A DNA stretch of 8,566 nucleotides from an uncultured Ruminococcus sp. (GCA_937894495.1 CALCRR010000349.1:1-8566), one strand, 5' to 3'. Counted from the first letter of the stretch, positions 1-6,112 are shown. Program-made: numbers and translations. The notes: generated by a model not told the origin, from the sequence alone.

Positions 1-16
1 AAGCTGTTTTTGCCAT
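1..16 (-). CDS. N-terminus of an unidentified gene, cut by the window edge
   Basis: Only the start codon and four further codons are inside the window (M-A-K-T-A), so no product can be named. The start is well supported. The ATG at 16-14 is preceded, six bases away, by GGAGGAG (complement of 23-29), and a consensus promoter lies at 68-97 on the same strand. The leader between the likely transcription start near 60 and the ATG is about 45 bases. A terminator upstream separates this gene from the ABC transporter genes, so it is probably its own transcription unit. Confidence 0.6.
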
Positions 17-67
17 AAATATCTCCTCCGTTCACGATGTTTTTTTCAGCAGTAATTAGCTAAAAAA

Positions 68-97
68 ATTATACCTCATACAATAAGGGTTTGTCAA
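68..97 (-). promoter_or_regulatory. Consensus vegetative promoter for the left-edge gene
   Basis: On the minus strand the -35 box is TTGACA (complement of 92-97) and the -10 box is TATAAT (complement of 68-73), separated by 18 bases. Both hexamers match the sigma-A/sigma-70 consensus perfectly. Transcription would start near position 60 and run off the left edge, giving a short leader before the ATG at 16. A fully consensus promoter suggests strong, possibly constitutive expression of the gene beyond the edge. Confidence 0.85.
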
Positions 98-106
98 GGT
101 AAACGC

Positions 107-137
107 AAAAAGGATATCCCCCCGCCAAAGGCGAGGG
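107..137 (-). terminator. Likely Rho-independent terminator of the ABC transporter operon
   Basis: Read on the minus strand, CCCTCGCC pairs with GGCGGGGG across a TTT loop (complement of 119-137), giving an 8-bp stem. The one non-Watson-Crick pair is a G-U on the minus strand but a C-A mismatch on the plus strand, which favours minus-strand function. A run of five T (complement of 107-111) follows after seven bases, a longer gap than in ideal terminators. It lies about 50 bases past the permease stop codon and just before the promoter of the next gene. Confidence 0.65.
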
Positions 138-188
138 AATATACCGGACTATACACTATTCACTTTTCACCGAGAGGCTGCGCTGACC

Positions 189-3185
189 TCAATCGTGCCT
201 TATCTCCTCCGAGACAGACCCTCTGTACATCTGCACCAGCGCAGGTGCGCAGGACAATGCCATTACCAGCAGTATCGCAGCCAGCACGCACACCGACCTT
301 ATCAGCGGCAGCCGGGGTATATCGCCGGCGCCGATAACATATGATACGCCGTAGGTGATGACCCAGCCCAGCAAGCCGCTTACCAGCGCCGATATCACAC
401 CGTAGATAAGTCCCTCACCCAGCAGGGAGGTTACCACCTGCTTCATGCTCATTCCGCAGCTGCGCATCATTGAATAATCACGCCTGCGGTTTATCATGTT
501 GGCGTTCATTGTGCTGAAAATGTTCAGCAGCGCCACTGCTATCAGCACCCCTGCAAAGGCATAGCCTGCTATGCTTATAACGTTTCCTGCATTTCTCTTG
601 TAAGCTTTATAAAGGGTGTAGTCCTCAAGACCGCCCTCATATTCATCTGCTAAATACTTTCTGGCGTCTGCCTGTCTGCTTTCATCTGCGCCGAGGTAAA
701 AGCTGATGCCGCTGCTGTGCCTGAGCAGCGTATTATACTTAACAGAGGGCAGGGCGTTTATGTAGTCCTCATAATTCTCAACAGGTATTATCGCTGTCAT
801 ATATTCGCCCTGGTTTATGTAGTGTACAGCGTCACAGCTGTAGGTGCCTGCAAATTCAAGGGTATCGGTCACGGGCTGCATATCGGGCTCGCCCTCGGTC
901 TCTGATACGTTCATATCAGAGGTCATCTCCAGCGTGAAATCGCCCTTTAAAGCCACAGCCTCAACATCAAGCACCGCAGCGTAATTATCCGCGCCCTTGC
1001 TGTATTCCCTCACAGGGGTATCCCCCAGCTCCTCTTTGAGCAGGTTCAAGCCCACATCGGCAAGGTAAGCGTCGTTATTCAGAAGCAGCTTGCCGCTGTT
1101 TTTGAGCTCGTCATAGCTTATGTCGGCGGTCACGTGTCTGTCAAACTCGTCCCTGCCGATGGGAGTTACGGTTATGTGGCAATACTTTCCGTCCGAGAAC
1201 ATTGCTTTGCCGCTTTCCATAAGCTCTCTGTAATCCTTGGTGTAAAGGGTGCTTTTGAACTCCTCACTGTAATACTCGCCGCCGCAGACAGATGATACGA
1301 AACGGAAGGGGAAGATATCGTTGAAATAGCCTGTGGCTTTCAGCTTTTCATAGTTCTTGACAAGCTCGACCTCCTCGCCCTCGCCGTATTCGATATTCAC
1401 AGTAAAATCATCGCCTGCCATTGGCTTTACGTCTTTTTCCTTAAATGTATCTGCTATGCCCGTAACGCTGATAAAGAACACGCCGCTGAGCACCGTTGCC
1501 AGCAGAGTTACCGCAAAGCGCACACGCTGCCTTGAAATGCTCTTGACCGCAAAACCAAAGGGATATCCGAATATTTTCTTTGAGAGCCATATGTGCCTTT
1601 TTGAGCGGCGCTGCTTTGAGGTGCGGTAGTTAGCCGACTGTATGGGCGACATTCTTCTCACCCTCATAGCGTCCGCATATGCCGAGAAGAACACCGAGAA
1701 CAGCGCAATAAACACCGATATCAGCATGATAGCCGAGCTCATGTTCAGCTTGAAAAATCCGTCGCTGACCCCCTCGCCGTAGATAGGGTCGAACATCTTC
1801 ACGGCGATTATTTTTTTGAGCACCTGCTTTGCGGTGAACCATGCGCCCAGCGTGCCCAGGGGCAGTGCTGCTATTATGTAAAGCAGGCACTCGAACATTA
1901 TCATCACAAATATCTGCTTATCCGATGCGCCCACTGTTTTAAGTGCGCCGTACTGCTCGGTGCGGTATGCTGCCGATATCTCAAAGGCGTTGTTGATAAT
2001 AAGCCTTGCCAGGAACACGAACATCGCCATGATGACCACCGCCGCCAGCATGAGTCCCCCTATGTTGGCAAGGTATTCAAGCTGCCTGCCCTCAGATATC
2101 AGCACGCCTGCTTTTATGTTAACGCCGGTCTCAGGGTCAAGACCTGCTGCCTTTGCGGAGTCTGCTATTATCTGCTCTGCATCAAGTCCCTCTTTTACCC
2201 TTACGTCCAGCTTTGGTATCAAGCCCTCAAAAAAGGGCATTACCTCAGCACAGCTTTTGTCAAAGCCGATGTCCCAGTTATCATTATCGGCAATGCCTGT
2301 TACCTTTACCGTTATCTCAAAGCTCTCGGCTGTTTCATCCGAGAGGTCGGCTGTGATCATAAAGGGGTCCTTGCTGGAATAGCTTTTGTTTCCAACGATA
2401 ATGTTATTTTCTCTGCCGCTTCTGGGCTCGGGATAATACATACGGCTGAACACGTAGTTTTGATCAACATAATTGCTTCCTTCGGGGTCGATATAGGTGG
2501 AGCTGAAAAGCTCGTTATATATCTCATTTAGCCTGCTGCCGTCTGTATCCTCTGTATATTCCAACTCTCCGTTTTCGTCTTTAATTAAATTTCCTTCCTC
2601 GTCTGTTTTAGCTGTCATGGCGCTGCCCTTGCGCACCTCATATCTGATAGTTACGGTGTCATTTATATCTATACCGTATTTTTTAGCATAGGCTGCGCTC
2701 ACGGCGGCTTCGTCGGGTGCATCGGGCATCCCGCCCTCCAGTGAAAAATTAATGGGAGCTTCCAGCGCAGCCGTATCGCCGCTTATGACAGCACCTTTAA
2801 AAAAGCCCTCATTTTCAAAGATATTCTCGCCGTTTATGTATATAAGCGGAAAATAGTCGTTATCTCCGCCCGTACTCATATCCTTGTATTTCTCCACGAA
2901 CTTATCCGATATAAACAGCGGTGTAACACAGCTGAGCTCCTTCTGCTCAAAGGCGGTGTTTTTCATCAGCTGCTCTGCCTGCTCTATCGAGTCGCAGTAT
3001 ATGCTGCCGTGGGCATAGCCTTGGTTGTATTTAAGGCTCTCGCCGTATACGCTGTAGAAGGTGCTCATATAAGTGCCCACAAAAACTATGAGATATACCG
3101 ACAGCATGATACTTACGGCAGTGAGCACCGTTCTTTTTTTATCCCTCGCCAGCCAGCGCATTGTTATGAGAAAAAGCTTGCTCAA
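189..3185 (-). CDS. FtsX/MacB-type ABC transporter permease, two-repeat form (998 aa)
   Basis: This is the membrane subunit of an ABC exporter that pairs with the ATPase encoded just upstream. Hydrophobic segments are visible near residues 19-40, 373-397, 424-449, 483-504, 556-577, 868-890, 916-945 and 962-985. The protein therefore has two FtsX repeats, each with one helix, a large external domain (about 41-370 and 578-865) and three more helices. The cytoplasmic coupling motif of the family appears twice, near 401-425 (EISAAYRTEQYGALKTVGAS) and 896-918. The start codon is TTG at 3185-3183, overlapping the ATPase stop in a TTGA. An AGGGTGAGG ribosome binding site lies just upstream, whereas the first ATG (residue 9) has none. 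An acidic, hydrophilic stretch at residues 192-218 looks like a loop insertion in the first external domain. Members of the superfamily export lipids, peptides or lipoproteins, or confer resistance to peptide antibiotics. The substrate cannot be told from sequence. It is not a typical BceB, which has ten helices and a single large external domain. Confidence 0.93.
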   Translation of the reverse strand: MSKLFLITMRWLARDKKRTVLTAVSIMLSVYLIVFVGTYMSTFYSVYGESLKYNQGYAHGSIYCDSIEQAEQLMKNTAFEQKELSCVTPLFISDKFVEKYKDMSTGGDNDYFPLIYINGENIFENEGFFKGAVISGDTAALEAPINFSLEGGMPDAPDEAAVSAAYAKKYGIDINDTVTIRYEVRKGSAMTAKTDEEGNLIKDENGELEYTEDTDGSRLNEIYNELFSSTYIDPEGSNYVDQNYVFSRMYYPEPRSGRENNIIVGNKSYSSKDPFMITADLSDETAESFEITVKVTGIADNDNWDIGFDKSCAEVMPFFEGLIPKLDVRVKEGLDAEQIIADSAKAAGLDPETGVNIKAGVLISEGRQLEYLANIGGLMLAAVVIMAMFVFLARLIINNAFEISAAYRTEQYGALKTVGASDKQIFVMIMFECLLYIIAALPLGTLGAWFTAKQVLKKIIAVKMFDPIYGEGVSDGFFKLNMSSAIMLISVFIALFSVFFSAYADAMRVRRMSPIQSANYRTSKQRRSKRHIWLSKKIFGYPFGFAVKSISRQRVRFAVTLLATVLSGVFFISVTGIADTFKEKDVKPMAGDDFTVNIEYGEGEEVELVKNYEKLKATGYFNDIFPFRFVSSVCGGEYYSEEFKSTLYTKDYRELMESGKAMFSDGKYCHITVTPIGRDEFDRHVTADISYDELKNSGKLLLNNDAYLADVGLNLLKEELGDTPVREYSKGADNYAAVLDVEAVALKGDFTLEMTSDMNVSETEGEPDMQPVTDTLEFAGTYSCDAVHYINQGEYMTAIIPVENYEDYINALPSVKYNTLLRHSSGISFYLGADESRQADARKYLADEYEGGLEDYTLYKAYKRNAGNVISIAGYAFAGVLIAVALLNIFSTMNANMINRRRDYSMMRSCGMSMKQVVTSLLGEGLIYGVISALVSGLLGWVITYGVSYVIGAGDIPRLPLIRSVCVLAAILLVMALSCAPALVQMYRGSVSEEIRHD

Positions 3186-3874
3186 AACGGCCTCACCCTT
3201 TCCGAAACTATCCTTCCGTCTGACATTGAGATAACTCTGTCAGCCTCCTCTGCTATGCTGCCGTCGTGGGTCACCATTACAACGGTGGTGCCGTATTTTG
3301 AGATAACGTTTTTGAACAGGTCGATTATCTCCCTTGAATTTGCACTGTCGAGATTACCCGTAGGTTCATCTGCAAAAATGCAGGGCGGGTCGGCGATCAT
3401 AGCCCTGCCGATGGACACACGCTGCTGCTGACCGCCCGAGAGCTGGCTGGCATAGCTGTACCGCTTGTCCTCGATACCCAGCAGCTTCAGTATGCCGGTG
3501 AGCCTTTCCTTATCGACGCTCTTGCCGTCAAGGTCCAGGGGCAGCGATATGTTTTCCTCAACATTCAGCACAGGTATCAGATTATAAAACTGGAACACGA
3601 ACCCCGACTTTCTGCGCCTGTACTCCGCAAGCCTTGTATCCTTTATCTCGGTGAGCTTTTCACCCAGCGAGATTATCTCGCCGCTGTCGGGCTTTTCAAG
3701 TCCTCCCAGCATATTCAGCAGGGTTGACTTGCCGCTGCCCGATTTGCCCGTTATAGCCACCAGCTCCCCCTTGTAAACGGTAAGGTCCACATTGTTCACC
3801 GCCGTCACCTTGTTTGAGCCCTTGCCGAAGGTCTTGGTAAGCCCCTCGACCGAAATGATAACTTCCTTTTCCAT
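3182..3874 (-). CDS. ABC transporter ATP-binding protein of the MacB/LolD/BceA group (230 aa)
   Basis: This is the cytoplasmic ATPase that powers the adjacent FtsX-type permease. All motifs are present and intact: Walker A GKSGSGKST at residues 43-51, Q-loop glutamine 95, signature LSGGQ at 145-149, Walker B CIFADE at 165-170 with the catalytic glutamate at 170, the PTGNLDS stretch, and the H-loop histidine 203 in VTHD. Length is normal for the family (about 220-250). The reading frame is open further upstream to 4012, but the start chosen is the ATG at 3874. It is preceded by AGGGGG at eight bases, and the conserved domain begins at once (VISVEGLTKTFG). The upstream extension would also run through a promoter and a terminator. 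The stop codon overlaps the permease start by four bases, so the two are translationally coupled. A separate promoter lies in the 3875-3970 gap. Confidence 0.95.
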   Translation of the reverse strand: MEKEVIISVEGLTKTFGKGSNKVTAVNNVDLTVYKGELVAITGKSGSGKSTLLNMLGGLEKPDSGEIISLGEKLTEIKDTRLAEYRRRKSGFVFQFYNLIPVLNVEENISLPLDLDGKSVDKERLTGILKLLGIEDKRYSYASQLSGGQQQRVSIGRAMIADPPCIFADEPTGNLDSANSREIIDLFKNVISKYGTTVVMVTHDGSIAEEADRVISMSDGRIVSERVRPF

Positions 3875-3907
3875 AAACTCAGCCCCCTGTTTTGTTTGTT
3901 TATTTAC

Positions 3908-3936
3908 AGTATAACGTTTCAATCTTACAGTAATGT
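3908..3936 (-). promoter_or_regulatory. Activator-dependent promoter of the ATPase-permease operon
   Basis: On the minus strand a -10 box TATACT (complement of 3908-3913) matches consensus at five of six bases. At a 17-base spacing the -35 position reads ACATTA (complement of 3931-3936), which is a poor match. A good -10 with a degenerate -35 covered by a putative operator is typical of promoters that need a response regulator for activation. Transcription would begin about 35 bases before the ATPase ATG. The placement between the kinase terminator and the ATPase supports a separate, inducible transcript. Confidence 0.6.
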
Positions 3937-3941
3937 TACAG
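3925..3941 (-). promoter_or_regulatory. Putative response-regulator operator (TnACA-N4-TGTAA type)
   Basis: The minus strand reads TAACA-TTAC-TGTAA (complement of 3925-3938), an imperfect dyad fitting TnACA-N4-TGTAA. I recall this pattern for BceR-type regulators of peptide-antibiotic exporters. The same stretch can be read as a direct repeat CTGTAA-N5-CTGTAA with an 11-base period (complement of 3925-3930 and 3936-3941), the spacing used by OmpR/PhoB-type dimers. A third CTGTAA occurs 21 bases downstream (complement of 3904-3909), overlapping the -10. The site ends 11 bases upstream of the -10, as expected for class II activation. The adjacent regulator has a BceR-like DNA-binding domain, so it is the natural candidate to bind here. 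Confidence 0.6.
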
Positions 3942-3970
3942 CAGGCATGAAAGATACAGTTTTTTATTAC

Positions 3971-4007
3971 AAAAAGCGGTCCTCTCTGTCTTGGGCAGAA
4001 AAGACCG
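3971..4007 (-). terminator. Rho-independent terminator after the sensor kinase gene
   Basis: On the minus strand CGGTCTTTTCTG pairs with CAGAGAGGACCG around a seven-base loop, a 12-bp stem (complement of 3977-4007). One base later comes TTTTT (complement of 3971-3975). Two of the pairs are U-G wobbles that only form in the minus-strand RNA; the plus strand has C-A mismatches there. It begins nine bases after the kinase stop codon. It should end most of the regulator-kinase transcript before the ATPase gene. Confidence 0.85.
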
Positions 4008-4015
4008 TGCATATA

Positions 4016-5236
4016 TCATAGCTCGGCGGTGAGAAATTCCAGCTTTATCTTAGTTCCCCTGCCCTTTTCGCTTTCGATGAATATCCTGCCCTTCATGTCC
4101 TCAGTTATCTTTTTGGCGATGGACATTCCTATGCCCACCGACTGTGGGTCGGTCTTTTCAGACCTGGAATAGAACCGCCTGAAAACCTTGGGCAGCTCTT
4201 CACCGCTTATGCCGCTGCCGTTGTCCTCGATAAAAAGCCTTACGGTCACGGGGTCGCTTTCGCAGTATGCCTTTACATAGCCCTTTTCGGTGTGCTCGCA
4301 GGCGTTTTTCACAAGATTAGTTACAGCCTCCCCCAGCCAGAACTTGTCACATTCAAGGCAGGTGCTGTCGTCTATCTCGCTTATGAGCTCCACCCCTCTG
4401 CTGTCAGCAGTGCCTTTTAGCTGCTCAAAGGCGGCGTTCACTATCTCCCCCAGCGGCACCCTTTCAAAGCTGTATTCCACCACACCTGCGTCAAGCCTTG
4501 CAAGCCTTAATGACGCACTGCAAAGCAGAGTTATCCTGTCAAGGCAGAGCTTGTCGTTCTCAAAATATTCAAGCTGCTCCTCATAAGGCATGGGGTTATT
4601 TATCAGTATATCGTTATTGAGCATAAGCCCCGTGCAGGGGGTCTTTATCTGGTGGGAAAAATCGTGCAGGTACTCTGCCAGATAGCGCTTTTCATCGGCT
4701 AGCTTATCAAGAAGATGACGGTTTTTGCGGCAAAGCTCATTAATGGCTTCACACAGCAGGGTCACATCTCTGTCATCGCCTGCAAAAAGCTGCTTTTGCT
4801 GCTCGGTATCACGGGTCATAGCACGCAGCTGAGAGAAAAGCCTGCCCATAAGCAAAAAGCTCACAAGCCCCGTCAGCAGCACCCCCAGCACACACAGCAT
4901 ATCTGACCAAAAGTGGGGGGAATACGCATACTCGCCCCCCAGCGCCTGACCCTTTTTATAGCCGTAGTCGGAAAGCAGCCCCTCTCCCCTGCCGATATCC
5001 TCATCATCAAACTCATCGGTGAGCAGTGACGCTATCTCATCATCGGTGAGGTCGGTGTTCTCCCTCAAAAGTCCTGCCGTGCCAAGGCGGTATTCCACCT
5101 CTGATACCGCAGCCGCCCTGTTCTCACAGCGGTGGAGAAAAAACGAGCCTGCAAACACCGCCGCAGCTATAACCGCAGTAAACAGCATGATAAGCCTTGC
5201 AGACCTGTTCTCGGCGGTCTTTATCAGTCTGTCCAT
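4016..5236 (-). CDS. Membrane sensor histidine kinase (406 aa)
   Basis: This is the sensor of a two-component system, expected to phosphorylate the regulator encoded just upstream. Two membrane helices (about residues 14-34 and 112-131) flank an external domain of roughly 75 residues that is rich in Asp and Glu. A short linker leads to the dimerisation/phosphotransfer domain with the phosphoacceptor His195 in FSHQIKTP. The HATPase domain shows the N box (NLVKNACEHTE, 307-317), the G1 box DNGSG (338-342), an F box FRRFYS (352-357), and the glycine motifs GIGMSIAKKI (368-377) and GRGTKIKLEF (392-401). All catalytic features look intact. The ATG at 5236 overlaps the regulator's end by 13 bases and follows a GGGGGTAGG stretch, so the pair is translationally coupled. 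The external domain is larger than the tiny loop of BceS-type intramembrane sensors, so it may bind its signal directly. The signal is unknown. Confidence 0.95.
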   Translation of the reverse strand: MDRLIKTAENRSARLIMLFTAVIAAAVFAGSFFLHRCENRAAAVSEVEYRLGTAGLLRENTDLTDDEIASLLTDEFDDEDIGRGEGLLSDYGYKKGQALGGEYAYSPHFWSDMLCVLGVLLTGLVSFLLMGRLFSQLRAMTRDTEQQKQLFAGDDRDVTLLCEAINELCRKNRHLLDKLADEKRYLAEYLHDFSHQIKTPCTGLMLNNDILINNPMPYEEQLEYFENDKLCLDRITLLCSASLRLARLDAGVVEYSFERVPLGEIVNAAFEQLKGTADSRGVELISEIDDSTCLECDKFWLGEAVTNLVKNACEHTEKGYVKAYCESDPVTVRLFIEDNGSGISGEELPKVFRRFYSRSEKTDPQSVGIGMSIAKKITEDMKGRIFIESEKGRGTKIKLEFLTAEL

Positions 5237-5835
5237 TTATAGCCTACCCCCTTGACGGTCATTATCCTGCCCTTTGAGCCTGCCTTGTCCAGCTTTGCCC
5301 TCAGCCGGTTTATGCGCACCGACAGGGTGTTGTCGTTGACAAACTCGCCCCGTGAGTCCCACAGCTGCCCCAGTATCTGCTCACGGGTGAGTATGCGGTT
5401 TTTGTTCACCCTGAAATATTCCAGCAGCCTGCGCTCTATCTCGGTGAGCTCCATATCCGGCAGCTCATCAGCCCTGCCCCCTGTTCTTCTCAGCACAGCG
5501 TTCACCCTTGATATTAGCACGGCGCTGTTAAAGGGCTTGGTAACATAATCGTCCGCCCCCAGGTCAAGGGCGTTTGATATGCGCACATCGTCATCAACAC
5601 AGGTGAGAAATATCACAGGCACAGAGCTTGTCTGCCTTATCTCACGGCAAAGGTCGATACCGCTGCCGTCGGGGAGCATAACGTCCAGCAGGCAGAGCAC
5701 GCAGCTGCCGTAAAGCTCCCTGGCTTCGGCAAGGGTGGCTGCCTCAACAGGCTCATAGCCGTTTTTTGAAAGTATAAATCTAAGCCCCCTGCGGATTATC
5801 TCATCGTCCTCCAGCACAAGTATCCTGCTCATCAT
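5224..5835 (-). CDS. OmpR-family response regulator with BceR-like DNA-binding domain (203 aa)
   Basis: This is a cytoplasmic transcription factor activated by phosphorylation. The receiver domain (about 3-118) has the acidic pair D10/D11, the phosphoacceptor D51 in LLDVMLPDGSG, T79 and K100 in VTKPF. The winged helix (about 129-203) has LTREQILGQLWDS, FVNDNTLSVRINRLRAKL and a terminal TVKGVGYKW. The FV-DNTL-V-RLR-KL recognition-helix pattern is that of BceR-type regulators. Only about 12 residues separate the receiver from the first helix of the DNA-binding domain, so the usual N-terminal beta-sheet platform appears to be missing, and the protein is about 20 residues shorter than most relatives. 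The start is one of two adjacent ATGs (5835 or 5832). GGAGG (complement of 5841-5845 plus flank) is five or eight bases away, and the second fits spacing slightly better. Likely target: the operator at 3925-3941. Confidence 0.94.
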   Translation of the reverse strand: MMSRILVLEDDEIIRRGLRFILSKNGYEPVEAATLAEARELYGSCVLCLLDVMLPDGSGIDLCREIRQTSSVPVIFLTCVDDDVRISNALDLGADDYVTKPFNSAVLISRVNAVLRRTGGRADELPDMELTEIERRLLEYFRVNKNRILTREQILGQLWDSRGEFVNDNTLSVRINRLRAKLDKAGSKGRIMTVKGVGYKWTD

Positions 5836-5864
5836 GCAGACCTCCGTTGATATTATTTATCTGT

Positions 5865-5893
5865 ATTATAGCATACTTGCAGGCAGTTTTCAA
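5865..5893 (-). promoter_or_regulatory. Strong promoter of the regulator-kinase operon
   Basis: The minus strand has TTGAAA (complement of 5888-5893), 17 bases, then TATAAT (complement of 5865-5870). The -10 is perfect and preceded by TGC, forming an extended TGnTATAAT element. The -35 matches at five of six bases. The predicted leader is short, about 20-25 bases, and ends in a GGAGG ribosome binding site. No TnACA-N4-TGTAA site was found here, so autoregulation by the encoded regulator is not apparent. Confidence 0.85.
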
Positions 5894-5942
5894 GGACAAA
5901 AAGCCGTTTATGGTTTTTGAGATTTTACAATTTATTAATAAC

Positions 5943-6029
5943 TTAATTGTCTTTAAAATTCATTACTTATATAGAATATCTTAAAAAATATAATTTAATT
6001 AATGTTGTTTAATTGTTCTTTTAAATTCA
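5943..6029 (+). repeat. Near-identical 20-base direct repeat upstream of the peptidase gene
   Basis: Positions 5943-5962 and 6009-6029 both begin TTAATTGT and end AAATTCA. They differ by one inserted T and one substitution in between. The copies are 66 bases apart. Sequence after each copy also shows loose similarity (AATATCTTAAAAAAT after the first, AATATTCTTCTAAAAAT after the second), which would fit an old tandem duplication of about 65 bases. The very low complexity of the region means chance resemblance must be considered. Confidence 0.45.
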
Positions 6030-6050
6030 GATGAATAAGACTTAATATTC

Positions 6051-6111
6051 TTCTAAAAATTGTAAAGTATAATATTTTTAGAATTAAAACATAAGTTTTA
6101 ATTCTAAAAAT
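6051..6111. repeat. Three copies of a 10-base motif around the peptidase promoter
   Basis: TTCTAAAAAT occurs exactly at 6051-6060 and 6102-6111 on the plus strand and at 6074-6083 on the minus strand (read as ATTTTTAGAA). The first copy lies just upstream of the -10 box, the second begins directly after it, and the third lies before the ribosome binding site. Three exact copies in alternating orientation flanking a promoter element look like binding sites for a regulator. Copies 2 and 3 are the outer arms of the larger inverted repeat listed separately. Confidence 0.6.
6068..6073 (+). promoter_or_regulatory. Probable -10 box of the peptidase promoter
   Basis: TATAAT is a perfect -10 match, 63 bases upstream of the TTG start codon. 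At the usual 16-18 base spacing the upstream sequence is only AT-rich (around 6044-6050) and not a recognisable TTGACA. The promoter may be weak, activator-dependent, or wrongly placed in this AT-rich stretch. Its position between copies of the repeated 10-base motif supports it being the regulated promoter. Confidence 0.5.
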
Positions 6112-6112
6112 A
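6073..6112. repeat. Perfect 18-bp inverted repeat with 4-base spacer
   Basis: The arm TATTTTTAGAATTAAAAC (6073-6090) is followed by ATAA and then its exact complement in reverse (6095-6112). It begins at the last base of the -10 box and ends about 12 bases before the GGGGAG ribosome binding site. There is no T-run after it in either direction and the stem is nearly all A-T, so it is not a normal terminator. If transcription starts near 6080, only part of the left arm is in the RNA. That favours a role as a DNA operator over a leader hairpin. Confidence 0.75.

Noticed and set aside
717..905. Plus-strand open frame inside the permease gene
   Set aside because: It is antisense to a clearly coding frame, has no ribosome binding site of note and no recognisable domain. 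The same applies to the other short frames opposite the permease, ATPase, kinase and regulator genes, and to the same-strand frame at 1630-1890.
3875..4012. N-terminal extension of the ATPase, open to 4012
   Set aside because: The extra 46 residues would be encoded across the kinase terminator and the operon promoter, have no match to the ABC fold, and the ATG at 3874 has a good AGGGGG site.
6056..6065. Second regulator site (TGTAA half-site) at the peptidase promoter
   Set aside because: TGTAA at 6061-6065 lacks a TnACA partner four bases away, and the region is AT-rich enough to give half-sites by chance.
6051..6083. Invertible promoter switch (10-bp inverted repeat flanking the -10 box)
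   Set aside because: The enclosed segment is only 13 bases, too short for a recombinase-driven inversion, and no recombinase gene is present.
6073..6112. Bidirectional terminator
   Set aside because: The stem is almost all A-T, no T-run follows in either direction, and it lies between a -10 box and a ribosome binding site.
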